A stretch of 64,000 bases of DNA from assembly GCA_019455325.1 (NCBI GenBank), contig JACFMQ010000004.1:259247-323246 (forward strand). Reading direction: 5' to 3'. Below the pieces are notes generated by a model. The model saw nothing but the letters and a program-made list of their open reading frames with translations, did no database searches and was not told the DNA's origin. Both the position numbers and the translations under genes were made by a program. The first letter of the stretch is position 1; every line of letters begins with the position of its first letter. Source of the stretch: Rhodocyclaceae bacterium (GTDB lineage Bacteria; Pseudomonadota; Gammaproteobacteria; Burkholderiales; Rhodocyclaceae). Below are positions 18,385 to 28,019 of this stretch, one piece after another.

Positions 18385-20208
18385 CTAGGCCGCGGCCCGC
18401 CCCTTCCCGTTCGCCAGCCGCCTGACCACCGCCAGCAGGCGGTCGATTTCCTCGCAGGTGTTGTAGAACGCGAACGACGGCCGCACCGTCGCCTCGACGC
18501 CGAAACGGCGCAGGATCGGCTGCGCGCAGTGGTGGCCGGAGCGCACGGCGATGCCCTCTTCGTTGAGCGCCTTGCCGACTTCCTCGGTCGAATAGCCGGC
18601 GAGCACGAAGGAGGCGACGCTCGCCTTGTCGGCGGCCGTGCCGATCAGGCGCACGCCGGGAATCGCCGCGAGGCCGCGCGTTGCATAGGCGAGCAGGTCG
18701 TGCTCGTAGCGCGCGATGTTCTCCAGCCCGATGCGCTCGACGTAGTCGAGCGCGGCGCCGAGCCCGACGGCATCGGCGATGTTGCCGGTGCCGGCCTCGA
18801 ACTTGTTCGGCGGCGGCTGGAACAGCGTGCGCTCGAAGCTGACGTCGGCGATCATGTTGCCGCCGCCCTGCCACGGCGGCATGGCTTCCAGCAGCGCCTT
18901 CTTACCGTAGACCACGCCGATGCCGGTCGGCGCGAAGATCTTGTGGCCGGAGAAGACGAAGAAGTCGGCGTCGAGCGCCAGCACGTTCACGCGCAGGTGC
19001 GACACCGACTGCGCGCCGTCGACCAGCGCCTTGGCGCCGACGCCGTGCGCCGCCGCGACGATCTCCTTCACCGGCACGATCGTGCCGAGCGCGTTCGACA
19101 CCTGCGTGACGGCGACCAGCTTCGTCCGGTCGTTGAGCAGCTTGCGGTACTCGTCGAGCAGGACCTGGCCGCGGTCGTCGACCGGGATGACGCGGATTTT
19201 CGCCCCCTTCTCCGCCGCCAGTTGCTGCCAGGGCACGATGTTGGCGTGGTGTTCCAGGTGCGAGACGACGATCTCGTCGCCCTCGCCGACGTTCTGCGCG
19301 CCCCAGGTCTTGGCGACGAGGTTGATGGCCTCGGTGGCGCCGCGCACGAAGACGATCTCGTCCGCCGAGCCGGCGCCGAGGAAGCGCTGCACCTTGCTGC
19401 GTGCCGCCTCGTAAGCGTCGGTCGCGCGCGCCGCCAGTTCGTGCGCGGCGCGGTGGATGTTCGAGTTCTCGTGCGCGTAGAAATACGCCAGCCGGTCGAT
19501 CACCGCCTGCGGCTTGTGCGTGGTCGCGGCGTTGTCGAACCAGACCAGCGACTTGCCATTGACGCGCTCGTTCAGGATCGGGAAGTCGCGGCGGACGGCG
19601 TTCACGTCGAACGGCGGCCGCGCCGCCGGGCCGGTGTCCGGGATGCGCGCGGCGTCGAGGAAATAGAAATTCCCTCCCGTGTTCGCGGGCTGCCCCTGGG
19701 CTTCTGCCGGCGCACGTCCGACGACGATCTCGTCGAGCAGCGACCTCAGTTCGCCCTCGCCGGGCAGGCCGAAGCTCTGCGCGACGATGCGGTTCTCCGG
19801 CGCGGCTGGCGCCGTGTACGGGCTGGCCTCGCCGATGAAGTAGTAGGGCGAACCGGGAACGGCCACCGGCGCGGAATCCGCGACCGCCGGCGGCTGCGGC
19901 GGCGCAACCGTCGGCAAGGCCGCCGCATACGCTTCCGGCACGCCCAGCTCGGCGCCGGCGCCGCCGACGGGATCGACCCGATCCGGCGGAACGACCGCAG
20001 GTGCGGGCGCCGGCGCGATGCTCGGTCCGGATTGCACCAGGCTCAATTCCGGCGCCGGCGCGGACGGAAACGACGGCTCCGGCGCACCCGGCAGGGCGCG
20101 GAAGAACTCCGAAGCAAGCCGTCCAAGCGTGGCTTCGTCGGGAATGCCGGGGAACGGCGCCCCGGACAGCCCCGCGACGCCCTTACTTGTAGGTGTCGGG
20201 ATAGTCAT
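18385..20208 (-). CDS. SufS-type cysteine desulfurase with encapsulin-targeting N-terminal extension
   Basis: A 607-residue PLP enzyme that converts cysteine to alanine and a persulfide. Residues 198-607 form a complete SufS-like domain: PLP lysine K423 in FVFSGHKIFAPTG and persulfide cysteine C561 in SGHHCAQPILRRFG. Residues 1-197 are an extension rich in alanine and proline, with short hydrophobic islands (ATLGRLASEFFRALPG, SPYYFIGEA, GELRSLLDEI, NFYFLDAA). Such disordered extensions are known to load cysteine desulfurases into family 2A encapsulins, and the encapsulin gene directly precedes it with a 26-nt overlap. Cargo function is therefore well supported by architecture and context. No SufE gene is nearby. 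Confidence 0.93.
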   Translation of the reverse strand: MTIPTPTSKGVAGLSGAPFPGIPDEATLGRLASEFFRALPGAPEPSFPSAPAPELSLVQSGPSIAPAPAPAVVPPDRVDPVGGAGAELGVPEAYAAALPTVAPPQPPAVADSAPVAVPGSPYYFIGEASPYTAPAAPENRIVAQSFGLPGEGELRSLLDEIVVGRAPAEAQGQPANTGGNFYFLDAARIPDTGPAARPPFDVNAVRRDFPILNERVNGKSLVWFDNAATTHKPQAVIDRLAYFYAHENSNIHRAAHELAARATDAYEAARSKVQRFLGAGSADEIVFVRGATEAINLVAKTWGAQNVGEGDEIVVSHLEHHANIVPWQQLAAEKGAKIRVIPVDDRGQVLLDEYRKLLNDRTKLVAVTQVSNALGTIVPVKEIVAAAHGVGAKALVDGAQSVSHLRVNVLALDADFFVFSGHKIFAPTGIGVVYGKKALLEAMPPWQGGGNMIADVSFERTLFQPPPNKFEAGTGNIADAVGLGAALDYVERIGLENIARYEHDLLAYATRGLAAIPGVRLIGTAADKASVASFVLAGYSTEEVGKALNEEGIAVRSGHHCAQPILRRFGVEATVRPSFAFYNTCEEIDRLLAVVRRLANGKGRAAA

Positions 20209-21112
20209 GGTACTTGCCGATCTCCACGTCTTCGAGGACCGCCAGCGCGTCCGGCACGAGCACGGCCAGCGAGCAATAGAGCGAAATCAGGTAGGAAGCG
20301 ATGGCGTTGCGGTTGATGCCCATGAAGCGCACCGACAGGCCCGGCGCCTGCTCGCCGGCGAGCCCCGGCTGGAACAGGCCGACGACGCCCTGGCGCTTGT
20401 CGCCGACGCGCAGCAGCAGGATCTTGGTCTTGCCGCCCTCGACCGCCACCTTGTCCGACGGGATCAGCGGAATGCCGCGCCAGGTCAGGAACTGCGCGCC
20501 GAAGAGGCTGACCGTCGGCGGCGGCACGCCGCGGCGCGTGCATTCGCGGCCGAAGGCGGCGATCGCCAGCGGGTGCGTCAGGAAGAAGGCCGGCTCCTTC
20601 CACACCTTGGTCAAGAGGTCGTCGAGGTCGTCCGGCGTCGGCGCGCCGCTCAGCGTCGAGATGCGCTGGTCGTCGTGCACGTTGGCCAAGAGGCCGTAGT
20701 CCGGGTTGTTGATCAGTTCGGACTCCTGACGCTCCTTGATCGTCTCGATGGTCAGCCGGAGCTGTTCCTTGATCTGGTCGTGCGGGCTGCTGTAGAGGTC
20801 GGAGACGCGGGTGTGCACGTCGAGGATCGTCGTCACCGCGTTGAGGAAGTACTCGCGCGGCTGCTCGTCGTAGTCGACGAAGGTCTGCGGCAGTTCGGAC
20901 TCGTCGCGCTGCGAGCAGGCGACGCGCACGTCGCGCGGGTTCTTGACGGTGTTCAGGCGGTAGATGCCGGCCTCGACCGGCAGCCACTGCAGCAGGTGCA
21001 CCAGCCAGCGCGGCGTGATGGTGGATAGCTGCGCCGTGGTCTTCGTCGCATTGGCAAGCTGCCGTGCGGCGTTGTCGCCCAGCGCGGTCTGGGCTTCGTG
21101 ACTGACTGCCAT
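20183..21112 (-). CDS. Family 2A encapsulin shell protein (SrpI-like)
   Basis: A 309-residue HK97-fold shell protein of the SrpI type, the major sulfur-metabolism encapsulin family. Length and segments match family 2A: an N-terminal arm (TTAQLSTITPRWLVHLLQWL), TRVSDLYSSPHDQIKEQLRL, PTVSLFGAQFLTWRGIPLIPSDK, and the end GKYHDYPDTYK. Shells of this family assemble into nanocompartments that hold cysteine desulfurase; in other bacteria the compartment stores elemental sulfur. It lies between a small XRE gene and the desulfurase cargo gene, downstream of cysteine-biosynthesis genes. Confidence 0.92.
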   Translation of the reverse strand: MAVSHEAQTALGDNAARQLANATKTTAQLSTITPRWLVHLLQWLPVEAGIYRLNTVKNPRDVRVACSQRDESELPQTFVDYDEQPREYFLNAVTTILDVHTRVSDLYSSPHDQIKEQLRLTIETIKERQESELINNPDYGLLANVHDDQRISTLSGAPTPDDLDDLLTKVWKEPAFFLTHPLAIAAFGRECTRRGVPPPTVSLFGAQFLTWRGIPLIPSDKVAVEGGKTKILLLRVGDKRQGVVGLFQPGLAGEQAPGLSVRFMGINRNAIASYLISLYCSLAVLVPDALAVLEDVEIGKYHDYPDTYK

Positions 21113-21125
21113 GGGATTTCCCCTT

Positions 21126-21164
21126 CCTTATATCGAAAAACGAAATTGGTTATACGAAAAACAA
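21126..21164 (-). promoter_or_regulatory. Direct repeats at the encapsulin promoter
   Basis: Two near-identical direct repeats, TCGTTTTTCGATATAAGG (21126-21143) and TTGTTTTTCGTATAACC (21148-21164), both read on the minus strand, lie just before the encapsulin start. Their spacing of about two helical turns suggests a regulator site, possibly for the XRE protein encoded just upstream. Being 14-52 nt from the start codon they must overlap the promoter or leader. Confidence 0.55.
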
Positions 21165-21227
21165 CATATGGATTCTCGGCCGCGGCACAGGCGGGTTCAA
21201 CATGCCATAGCCATCAATGCGCCGTCG

Positions 21228-21449
21228 TCAGGCCGCCATCCGCTCGCAGCGGGCGAGCAGCGACGACAGCGGCACCTTGAAGGCGGCGGCGATCTTCTCG
21301 GCGGTGAAGATCGACGGCACGGCGCGTCCCCGCTCGATCTCGCCGACGTAGGAGCGGTTCAGGTCGGCGTGCTCGGCGAGCTGCTCCTGCGACCAGCCCG
21401 CCGCTTCGCGCAGCTCGCGCACCAGGCGGCCGAAGTGAGCGGCGCTCAT
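21228..21449 (-). CDS. Small XRE-family regulator in the encapsulin operon
   Basis: A 73-residue protein that is essentially one helix-turn-helix domain (WSQEQLAEHADLNRSYVGEI followed by ERGRAVPSIF). It lacks a sensor domain. Its start overlaps the stop of the serine acetyltransferase gene, and a 115-nt gap with direct repeats separates it from the encapsulin gene. The placement suggests local control of compartment formation. Confidence 0.82.
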   Translation of the reverse strand: MSAAHFGRLVRELREAAGWSQEQLAEHADLNRSYVGEIERGRAVPSIFTAEKIAAAFKVPLSSLLARCERMAA

Positions 21450-22399
21450 ACCTCGCCGCCACCGTCCCGGCGCTGCGTGCTCGCCTGCGTCACGTGGCTG
21501 CCCGGCGGCACGTCGTGCGTCAGCCAGACGTTGCCGCCGATGGTCGAGCCGCGGCCGATGACGACGCGGCCGAGGATCGTGGCGCCGGCGTAGACGACGA
21601 CCCCGTCCTCGACGATCGGGTGGCGCGGCAGCCCCTTTCTCAGGCTGCCGTCGCCGTCCACCGGGAAGCTCTTGGCCCCGAGCGTCACCGCCTGGTAGAT
21701 GCGCACGTTCTCGCCGATCACCGCCGTCTCGCCGATGACCACGCCGGTGCCGTGGTCGATGAAGAAGCGGCCGCCGATCTCGGCGCCGGGGTGGATGTCG
21801 ATGCCCGTCTCCGAATGCGCGATCTCGGAGACGATGCGCGCCACCAGCGGCACGCCGAGGTTGAACAGCAGGTGCGCCAGCCGGTAGTGGATGATCGCCA
21901 GGATGCCCGGATAGCAGAGCAGCACTTCGTCTACGCTGCGCGCCGCCGGGTCGCCGTCGTAGGCGGCCTCGACGTCGGAGTCGAGCACGGCGCGCACCTG
22001 CGGCAACTGGCCGGCGAAGATGCGGACGATGGCCACCGCCTGCTCCTCGCTGTCGTTCGCCTCACCGTGGTGGCGGGCGCGGTAGGCGAGCTCCAGCCGC
22101 ACCTGCTCGTGCAGCGCGGTGAGCGCCGCGTCGAGCGTGTGGCCGACGTAGAAGTCCTCGCCTTCCTGGCGCAGGTCGGCCGGGCCCAGGCGCATCGGGA
22201 AGAGCGCGCCGCACAGCAGTTGCACGATGCCGCGCAGCGCCTCGCGCGACGGGAATTCGCGGCCGCCGCATTCGCGGTTGCGGTGCTGCGTCGTGCGCCA
22301 GCGCTCGCGCTCGCGGCGCAGGTCGGCGACGACGCTGTCGATCTCCCAGTGCGGCGCCGCGTCGGTCTGGGTGACGATGCGGACCACCGACGGGCTCAT
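21446..22399 (-). CDS. epsC: Serine O-acetyltransferase (EpsC/CysE type)
   Basis: A 317-residue enzyme that makes O-acetylserine, the acceptor for sulfide in cysteine synthesis. The C-terminal left-handed beta-helix shows hexapeptide repeats and the catalytic region GIDIHPGAEIGGRFFIDHGTG, with VVIGETAVIGENVRIYQAVT after it. The N-terminal helical domain (residues 1-170) is longer than in CysE, as in EpsC-type enzymes. O-acetylserine is also the usual precursor of the CysB inducer. Homologues are frequently encoded next to family 2A encapsulins. Confidence 0.92.
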   Translation of the reverse strand: MSPSVVRIVTQTDAAPHWEIDSVVADLRRERERWRTTQHRNRECGGREFPSREALRGIVQLLCGALFPMRLGPADLRQEGEDFYVGHTLDAALTALHEQVRLELAYRARHHGEANDSEEQAVAIVRIFAGQLPQVRAVLDSDVEAAYDGDPAARSVDEVLLCYPGILAIIHYRLAHLLFNLGVPLVARIVSEIAHSETGIDIHPGAEIGGRFFIDHGTGVVIGETAVIGENVRIYQAVTLGAKSFPVDGDGSLRKGLPRHPIVEDGVVVYAGATILGRVVIGRGSTIGGNVWLTHDVPPGSHVTQASTQRRDGGGEV

Positions 22400-22445
22400 G
22401 AAACCACCTTCCCGTCGCTTCGCGACACCCTCCCCGAGGGAGGAA

Positions 22446-22478
22446 GAGCGCCCCCTTCGGGCGGCCGTGCGGGGGCGC

Positions 22479-22480
<2 letters not shown>
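22446..22480. terminator. Strong hairpin after cysK
   Basis: A perfect 10-bp stem (gagcgccccc at 22446-22455 and its complement at 22471-22480) around a 15-nt loop overlaps the cysK stop codon. Smaller hairpins lie just to the left. Its composition resembles a dispersed genomic repeat. It may attenuate transcription from cysK into the epsC-encapsulin part of the series. Confidence 0.6.
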
Positions 22481-23456
<976 letters not shown>

Positions 23457-23482
23457 GCTGTTTCTCCCTTGCTGATCTTGGT

Positions 23483-24001
23483 TCAGTCCTGCACCCACGG
23501 CAGGCCGGCGAAGCGCCAGCCGTTGAAGGCGCCGCGCCGCTGCTGTTCGTCGAGATCGCCCTCGAAGCCTTCGAGGACGTTGAACACGTTGCGGAAACCG
23601 GCCTTCGTCGCCGCCTCGGCGGCCGCCGCCGAACGCTTGCCGCTGCGGCAGAGCAGCAGCACCGCGTCGTCCTTGCCGACGCGCGCCTCCAGATCGCGCA
23701 CGAAGCGCGGATTGCGCGACAACGACAGGCCGTTCATCCACGGCACGTGGAGCGCGTCCGGCACGCGGCCGACGAACTTCACCTCCTCGGCGCTGCGCAC
23801 GTCGACCAGACAGGCCTCGCCGCGCGAGACAAGCGCCCAGGCTTCGGCCGGGGCGACGCTGCCGGCATAGGGCAGCCCGCTCCGCTCGGCCTCCGCACGC
23901 GCCGCGTCGAGCACCGGCGACGGCGGCTGCGCGGCGACGGCGTCGGGAACGACGGCGGCGGCTTCCGCCGGCGCCCGGAAATGGACTTGCGCATTCGACA
24001 T
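23483..24001 (-). CDS. Rhodanese-like sulfurtransferase
   Basis: A 172-residue single-domain rhodanese preceded by a 40-residue linker. The active-site loop [10 protein letters not shown] holds the catalytic cysteine; [21 protein letters not shown] is the typical rhodanese start. The C-terminus [12 protein letters not shown] is common to this subfamily. It should carry persulfide sulfur. It is the first gene of the rhodanese-cysK-epsC-XRE-encapsulin-desulfurase series and has a sulfur-type box 119 nt upstream. Rhodaneses are known neighbours of family 2A encapsulins. Confidence 0.9.
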   Translation of the reverse strand: MSNAQVHFRAPAEAAAVVPDAVAAQPPSPVLDAARAEAERSGLPYAGSVAPAEAWALVSRGEACLVDVRSAEEVKFVGRVPDALHVPWMNGLSLSRNPRFVRDLEARVGKDDAVLLLCRSGKRSAAAAEAATKAGFRNVFNVLEGFEGDLDEQQRRGAFNGWRFAGLPWVQD

Positions 24002-24120
24002 GGTTTCTCCTTCCGCACGTTGCGGCCGCCCGGCAGGCGGGCGGCCTCGGATCGTCGTCTCCCGCCGCCTGCGCGGCGCCGGGAACCCGAATGCAATCTA
24101 TCGCCGGCAGCGGGGCCGAC

Positions 24121-24146
24121 GAACGAATAAAAAGGCAGATCGATAT
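24121..24146 (-). promoter_or_regulatory. 26-nt sulfur-type box upstream of the rhodanese/cysK/encapsulin series
   Basis: Read on the minus strand the site begins ATATCGATCT and ends TTATTCGTTC, 26 nt in all. The first ten bases are identical to those of the site upstream of metY. A second site for the divergent osmC operon lies 47 nt away in the same 271-nt gap (24002-24272), which otherwise shows no gene. Confidence 0.72.
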
Positions 24147-24193
24147 AAGGAATCGGCAAGGTGCGGCGCGCGGCGGCGGCACGCGATTCCGGC

Positions 24194-24219
24194 ATAAGCA
24201 TCGAAGCAGATCTTCGTTC
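24194..24219 (+). promoter_or_regulatory. 26-nt sulfur-type box upstream of osmC
   Basis: Begins ATAAGCATCG and ends ATCTTCGTTC, 26 nt, 53 nt before the osmC start. It forms a divergent pair with the site at 24121-24146, so one regulator could control both operons from this gap. Confidence 0.75.
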
Positions 24220-24272
24220 CGGCGCGCCGCGCGCCCCGCTACGGTGAACCTCCCCGACCAAGGAGCCGACCC

Positions 24273-24797
24273 ATGACCGCCCCCCTCCGCCCGATCGACC
24301 CGCAGGGCCTGGCCGCGCTGGCCGCCAAGGGCATCGACGACCCGCAGCGGATCGTCACGCTGAAGGCGCGCACCGTCTGCGCAGGACGCTTCCGCAACCT
24401 CACCTACGTGCGCGACCTGCCCGAGTTCGTCATCGACGAGCCGCCGGCGCTGCTCGGCGACGACACCGCGCCCAACCCTTCCGAGGCGGCGCTGGCCGCG
24501 CTCGGCGCCTGCCTGTCGGTCGGCATCCACGCCAATGCCACGGCGCGCGGCATCCGCCTGAGCCGGATCGAGCTGACGCTGGAGGGCGACATCAACGTCA
24601 CCGCCGTCTGGGGCGTCGGCGACACCGACGAAGAGAAGCGCCTCGGCTTCACCGACATCCGCGTCGCCATTGCGCTCGAAGGCGACGCGCCGCGCGAACG
24701 GCTCGACGCGCTGATCGCCCACGCCGACCGCTGGTCGCCGGTGGCCGCCACGCTGCGCAACCCGGTCGCGCTCGCCGTCCGCCCGGCCGAGGGCTAA
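24273..24797 (+). CDS. OsmC-family protein
   Basis: A 174-residue OsmC-like protein. OsmC/Ohr proteins reduce organic hydroperoxides through paired cysteines; here one cysteine is in [13 protein letters not shown] and the other in [16 protein letters not shown]. Several OsmC relatives act in sulfur-starvation clusters rather than in peroxide defence. It is the first gene of a three-gene operon with a flavoenzyme and a rubredoxin, under a sulfur-type box, so a role in organosulfur use is possible but unproven. Confidence 0.85.
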   Translation: MTAPLRPIDPQGLAALAAKGIDDPQRIVTLKARTVCAGRFRNLTYVRDLPEFVIDEPPALLGDDTAPNPSEAALAALGACLSVGIHANATARGIRLSRIELTLEGDINVTAVWGVGDTDEEKRLGFTDIRVAIALEGDAPRERLDALIAHADRWSPVAATLRNPVALAVRPAEG

Positions 24798-24801
24798 GGC
24801 C

Positions 24802-25911
24802 ATGAACGCCGCCGCCCACCGCGAAACGCTGCTCGCCGAGGTAGAGGCGCTGGCCGGCGAAAGCCTGGCCCCGCTCGTCCAGTCGATCGACGAGAACGGC
24901 GCCTACCCCGGCGCCTTCCTGCGCGCGCTCGGCGCCGCCGGCGGCTTCGCCGCCGCCGTGGACCGCGAGGACGGCGGCCTCGGGCTCGGCCTCGGCGCGC
25001 AGATCGCCGTCATCGACGCCGTCGGCGCCACCTGCGGCGCCACCGCCTTCCTCGTCTGGGCGCAGAGCGCCGCCGCCGGCTACCTGCGGCACACCGGCAA
25101 CCGCGCGCTGCGCGCCGGCCTGCTGCCGGCGCTGGCGCGCGGCGAACGGCTCGGCGGCACCGGCATGTCGAATCCGATGAAGCACTTCGCCGGCATCGAG
25201 CCGATCCGCCTGCGCGCCACGCGCACGCCCGGCGGCTATCGGGTCGACGGCAGCCTGCCGTGGGTGTCGAACATCGGCCCCGGCAACGTCTTCGTCACCG
25301 CCGCCGCAGTGGACGACGGGGGCTACGCGATGTTCGTCGCCGACTGCGACGCGGCCGGTCTGACGCTCGGCGACTGCCCGCCGTTCTCGGCGCTGGAAGG
25401 CACGCGCACCTTCAACTGCCGCTTTGCCGGCGTCTTCGTGCCGGACGCGGCGATCGTCGCCCGGCCCGAGGAATTCCCCGCCTACCTGCAGCGCATCCGC
25501 CCCGGCTTCGTGCTCGGCCAGCTCGGCATCGGCTTCGGCGTGGCCGAGGGCTGCATCGACGTCATCCGCGAGTCGGCGCTGACGCACGCGCACGTCAACG
25601 ACTGGCTGGAAACGCAGGAGGACGAACTGGCCGACGCGCTGGCGCGGGCGCGCGCCGAGGCCGAGACGCTGGCCGCGCGCGCCGAGGAAGGCGAAGCGGT
25701 CGCCGCCGAGGCGCTGCGCCTGCGGCTCGACGCCGCCGAACTGGCGCTGAAGGCGGCCAACGCCGCGGTGCTGCACGCCGGCGCCAAGGGCTTCCTGAAG
25801 CGGCACCCGGCGCAGCGGCGGCTGCGCGAGGCGGTGTTCGTCGCCATCGTCACGCCGGCGATCAAGCACCTGCGCAAGGAACTCGGTCTGCGGCCGCGCG
25901 AGGCGGCGTGA
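24802..25911 (+). CDS. Acyl-CoA dehydrogenase-like flavoprotein
   Basis: A 369-residue protein of the acyl-CoA dehydrogenase superfamily. The middle flavin/substrate region [19 protein letters not shown] and [16 protein letters not shown] is recognisable, as is the C-terminal helical domain with an inserted alanine/glutamate-rich coil (residues 270-315). I do not see the EGT-type segment that carries the usual catalytic glutamate, so it may be a flavin monooxygenase-like member (as in the DszC/SfnC branch) rather than a true dehydrogenase. It is encoded 4 nt after osmC and overlaps the rubredoxin gene, whose product may deliver electrons to it. Confidence 0.8.
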   Translation: MNAAAHRETLLAEVEALAGESLAPLVQSIDENGAYPGAFLRALGAAGGFAAAVDREDGGLGLGLGAQIAVIDAVGATCGATAFLVWAQSAAAGYLRHTGNRALRAGLLPALARGERLGGTGMSNPMKHFAGIEPIRLRATRTPGGYRVDGSLPWVSNIGPGNVFVTAAAVDDGGYAMFVADCDAAGLTLGDCPPFSALEGTRTFNCRFAGVFVPDAAIVARPEEFPAYLQRIRPGFVLGQLGIGFGVAEGCIDVIRESALTHAHVNDWLETQEDELADALARARAEAETLAARAEEGEAVAAEALRLRLDAAELALKAANAAVLHAGAKGFLKRHPAQRRLREAVFVAIVTPAIKHLRKELGLRPREAA

Positions 25912-26087
25912 ATGCCAGACCCTTCCGCCGCTGGATCTGCGCGCCCTGCGGCCTGATCTACGACGAGGCCGCCGGCCGGCCGGAGGACGGCATCGCCCCC
26001 GGCACCCGCTTCGCCGACCTGCCCGACGACTGGTTCTGCCCGGACTGCGCCGCCGGCAAGGCGGACTTCGTGCCGCTGCCGGAATAG
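25908..26087 (+). CDS. Rubredoxin
   Basis: A 59-residue one-iron electron carrier. The two metal-binding pairs [11 protein letters not shown] and [10 protein letters not shown] are intact and correctly spaced. The start is a GTG at 25908 overlapping the previous stop (GTGA); no ATG is available in frame at a sensible position. Rubredoxins usually supply electrons to oxygenases or remove oxygen species, which supports an oxidative function for the upstream flavoprotein. Confidence 0.9.
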   Translation: MNARPFRRWICAPCGLIYDEAAGRPEDGIAPGTRFADLPDDWFCPDCAAGKADFVPLPE

Positions 26088-26090
26088 GCG

Positions 26091-28019
26091 CTACACCGCC
26101 CAGCCGACCGCCGCACGCCGCCGGTCGATGTCGGCAACGATCTTCGCGGCCAGCGCCTTCGGGTCCTGATCGACGACCATCACGGCGCCGAGGATCGGGC
26201 CGGACTCCTCGTAGAAGAAGCGCGACACCGCCGCCGAGCCGCCGATCGGCGGCGGGATGCAGTGGAAGGACGAGATGCCGAGCAGGCGAAAACCCAAGGC
26301 CGCGCCGACGCCCTTCTCGTTGCTCCACTCCGGGCTGGAATAGGCGAAGGGCATCGACGGCAGCGGCGCGCCGGAAAGGTCGGCGAGCGCGCGGAAGAGC
26401 GCCGAGGCGCGTGCGTTGTCCAGGCACTCGCCCATGTGCAGCACCGGCGGCAGCGCGTGCTCGCGCAGCGTCCGCGCCAGCCGCTCGCCGGCCTTGTCGG
26501 CGGCCTCCGGCAGGCAGTAGCCGAGCTTGAGCAGCGGGAACGAGGCGCAGCCGTTGGTCAGGATCAGCACGTTCTCGGCGAGCAGCGCGTCGGCCACGTC
26601 GGTGGTCGTCTTCTCGTACATCACCTTCGGGTTGTTGCAGCCGACCATGTTGACGATGCCGCGGATGTCGCCGCGGCGCAGCGCGTCCACCAGGCCGGCG
26701 CCGCCGCCGAAGGCGGCCGTGGTGTTCTCGACCGAGAAGCCGATCTCGGCCTCGGCCGAGAACTGCGGCACGCAGACGTTCGCCGCCTTGCGCAGCGGGA
26801 AGTTGTCGACGGCCAGGCGGACGATGCGCCGAGCCAGCACGTCGATCTCGCCGAGGTTGCTGTGATGGTGGTCGAAGCCGATGTGGATGGCGCCGGGCAG
26901 GCGGCACGATTCGCTGGTCGTCACCACCTTGGTGTGGAAGCACGAGGCCACGTCCATGATGCTCGGGTACACGTCCTGCACGTCGGCCACCCACAGGTCG
27001 AGCGCGCCGGTGCCGAGCACCAGCTCGGCGCCGACGGCGTTGGCCAGCGGCGACACGCCGCCGTGACGGTAGAGCGCGGAAAGGCCGGAGCAGCAGATGC
27101 CGTAGAAGCGGATACCCTTGGCGCCGTTGGCCTTGGCCAGCGCGACCAGTTCCTCTTCCTCGGCGGCGCCGAGCAGCGCCGTCGGCATCACCGGCGAATG
27201 GCCGTGCAGCGCGATGTTCACGTAGTCGGTGTCGATGGCGCCGACGTTGGTGCCGATGCGGTCGCGGCGCGGCGGGCCGTAGAGCATGTCCATCGCCAGC
27301 GCCGTGCCCAGGCTGCTGCTCCAGGCGAAGGCCAGGCCGCAGCGCAGCAGGTGGCGCAGCAGGCTGTCGCGGTCGCCGTCGGTGCCGACGCCGGTGCGGT
27401 GCAGGGCCTCGAACACCTCGTGGTAGGCGCCGATCGGCAGGATGTCGAGCGAGCGCCACAGCGCCACGCGCTCGGGCGGCGCCAGCGCCTCCAGCGTGCG
27501 GTGCGCGGCCGGCACGGCGCGCGACAGGTCTTCGAGCAGGATGTCGACGACCGCGTCGGCCAGCTCCTCGACGCTGCGCCCTTCGGTGTCCATGCCGAAG
27601 CTCGCGGCCACGGCGCGCACCTTGGCTTCGCCGCGGATGGCGATCGGCGCCTCGCCGTTCGCCGCCGCCTTCAGTGCCAGCAGCACCTCGCGGCCGCGCG
27701 CGCCGTGCGCGGCGACGCCGGCGGCCATCCAGCGCAGGATGTTGCGGGCGACGACGATGTCGCCGTCGGCGCCGCAGGCGCCCAGCGGGCTGCGCGGCGA
27801 AATGTTGCACGGCCCGATGTTGCACAGCGTGCAGCAGGTGCCTTCGAGGCCGAAGCCGCAGTGCGACTTCTGTTCGTCGAAGCGGTCGAACACCGTCTTC
27901 ACGCCGATCTCGTTCAGGCGCACGATCATCCTGCGCACGGCCGGGTCCGGCGTGTGTTCGAGCACGTCGGCCTTCGACGGGAAACTCTTGCGGTAGGCGC
28001 GCAGCTCTTCCGGCGTCAC
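26091..28019 (-). CDS. cooS: Divergent anaerobic CO dehydrogenase catalytic subunit
   Basis: A 642-residue nickel-iron-sulfur CODH. N-terminal cysteines for the D and B clusters are present (C54, C62, C63, C66, C71, C82 in SHCGFGLEGTCCTLCNIGPC and after). C-cluster ligands visible are H274 (LHGHSP), C310 (FYGICCSG), C461 (MVGCNNPK), C491 (TNGCAS) and C532 (HMGECLDN), with K569 (EWSNEKG). The ligand matching Cys333 of C. hydrogenoformans CODH II is missing: residues 343-355 (WVADVQDVYPSIM) have no cysteine. The proton-relay histidines after H105 are also lost. The GTG start overlaps the cooC stop (GTGA). Function as a normal CO oxidiser is doubtful. Confidence 0.9.
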   Translation of the reverse strand: MTPEELRAYRKSFPSKADVLEHTPDPAVRRMIVRLNEIGVKTVFDRFDEQKSHCGFGLEGTCCTLCNIGPCNISPRSPLGACGADGDIVVARNILRWMAAGVAAHGARGREVLLALKAAANGEAPIAIRGEAKVRAVAASFGMDTEGRSVEELADAVVDILLEDLSRAVPAAHRTLEALAPPERVALWRSLDILPIGAYHEVFEALHRTGVGTDGDRDSLLRHLLRCGLAFAWSSSLGTALAMDMLYGPPRRDRIGTNVGAIDTDYVNIALHGHSPVMPTALLGAAEEEELVALAKANGAKGIRFYGICCSGLSALYRHGGVSPLANAVGAELVLGTGALDLWVADVQDVYPSIMDVASCFHTKVVTTSESCRLPGAIHIGFDHHHSNLGEIDVLARRIVRLAVDNFPLRKAANVCVPQFSAEAEIGFSVENTTAAFGGGAGLVDALRRGDIRGIVNMVGCNNPKVMYEKTTTDVADALLAENVLILTNGCASFPLLKLGYCLPEAADKAGERLARTLREHALPPVLHMGECLDNARASALFRALADLSGAPLPSMPFAYSSPEWSNEKGVGAALGFRLLGISSFHCIPPPIGGSAAVSRFFYEESGPILGAVMVVDQDPKALAAKIVADIDRRRAAVGWAV

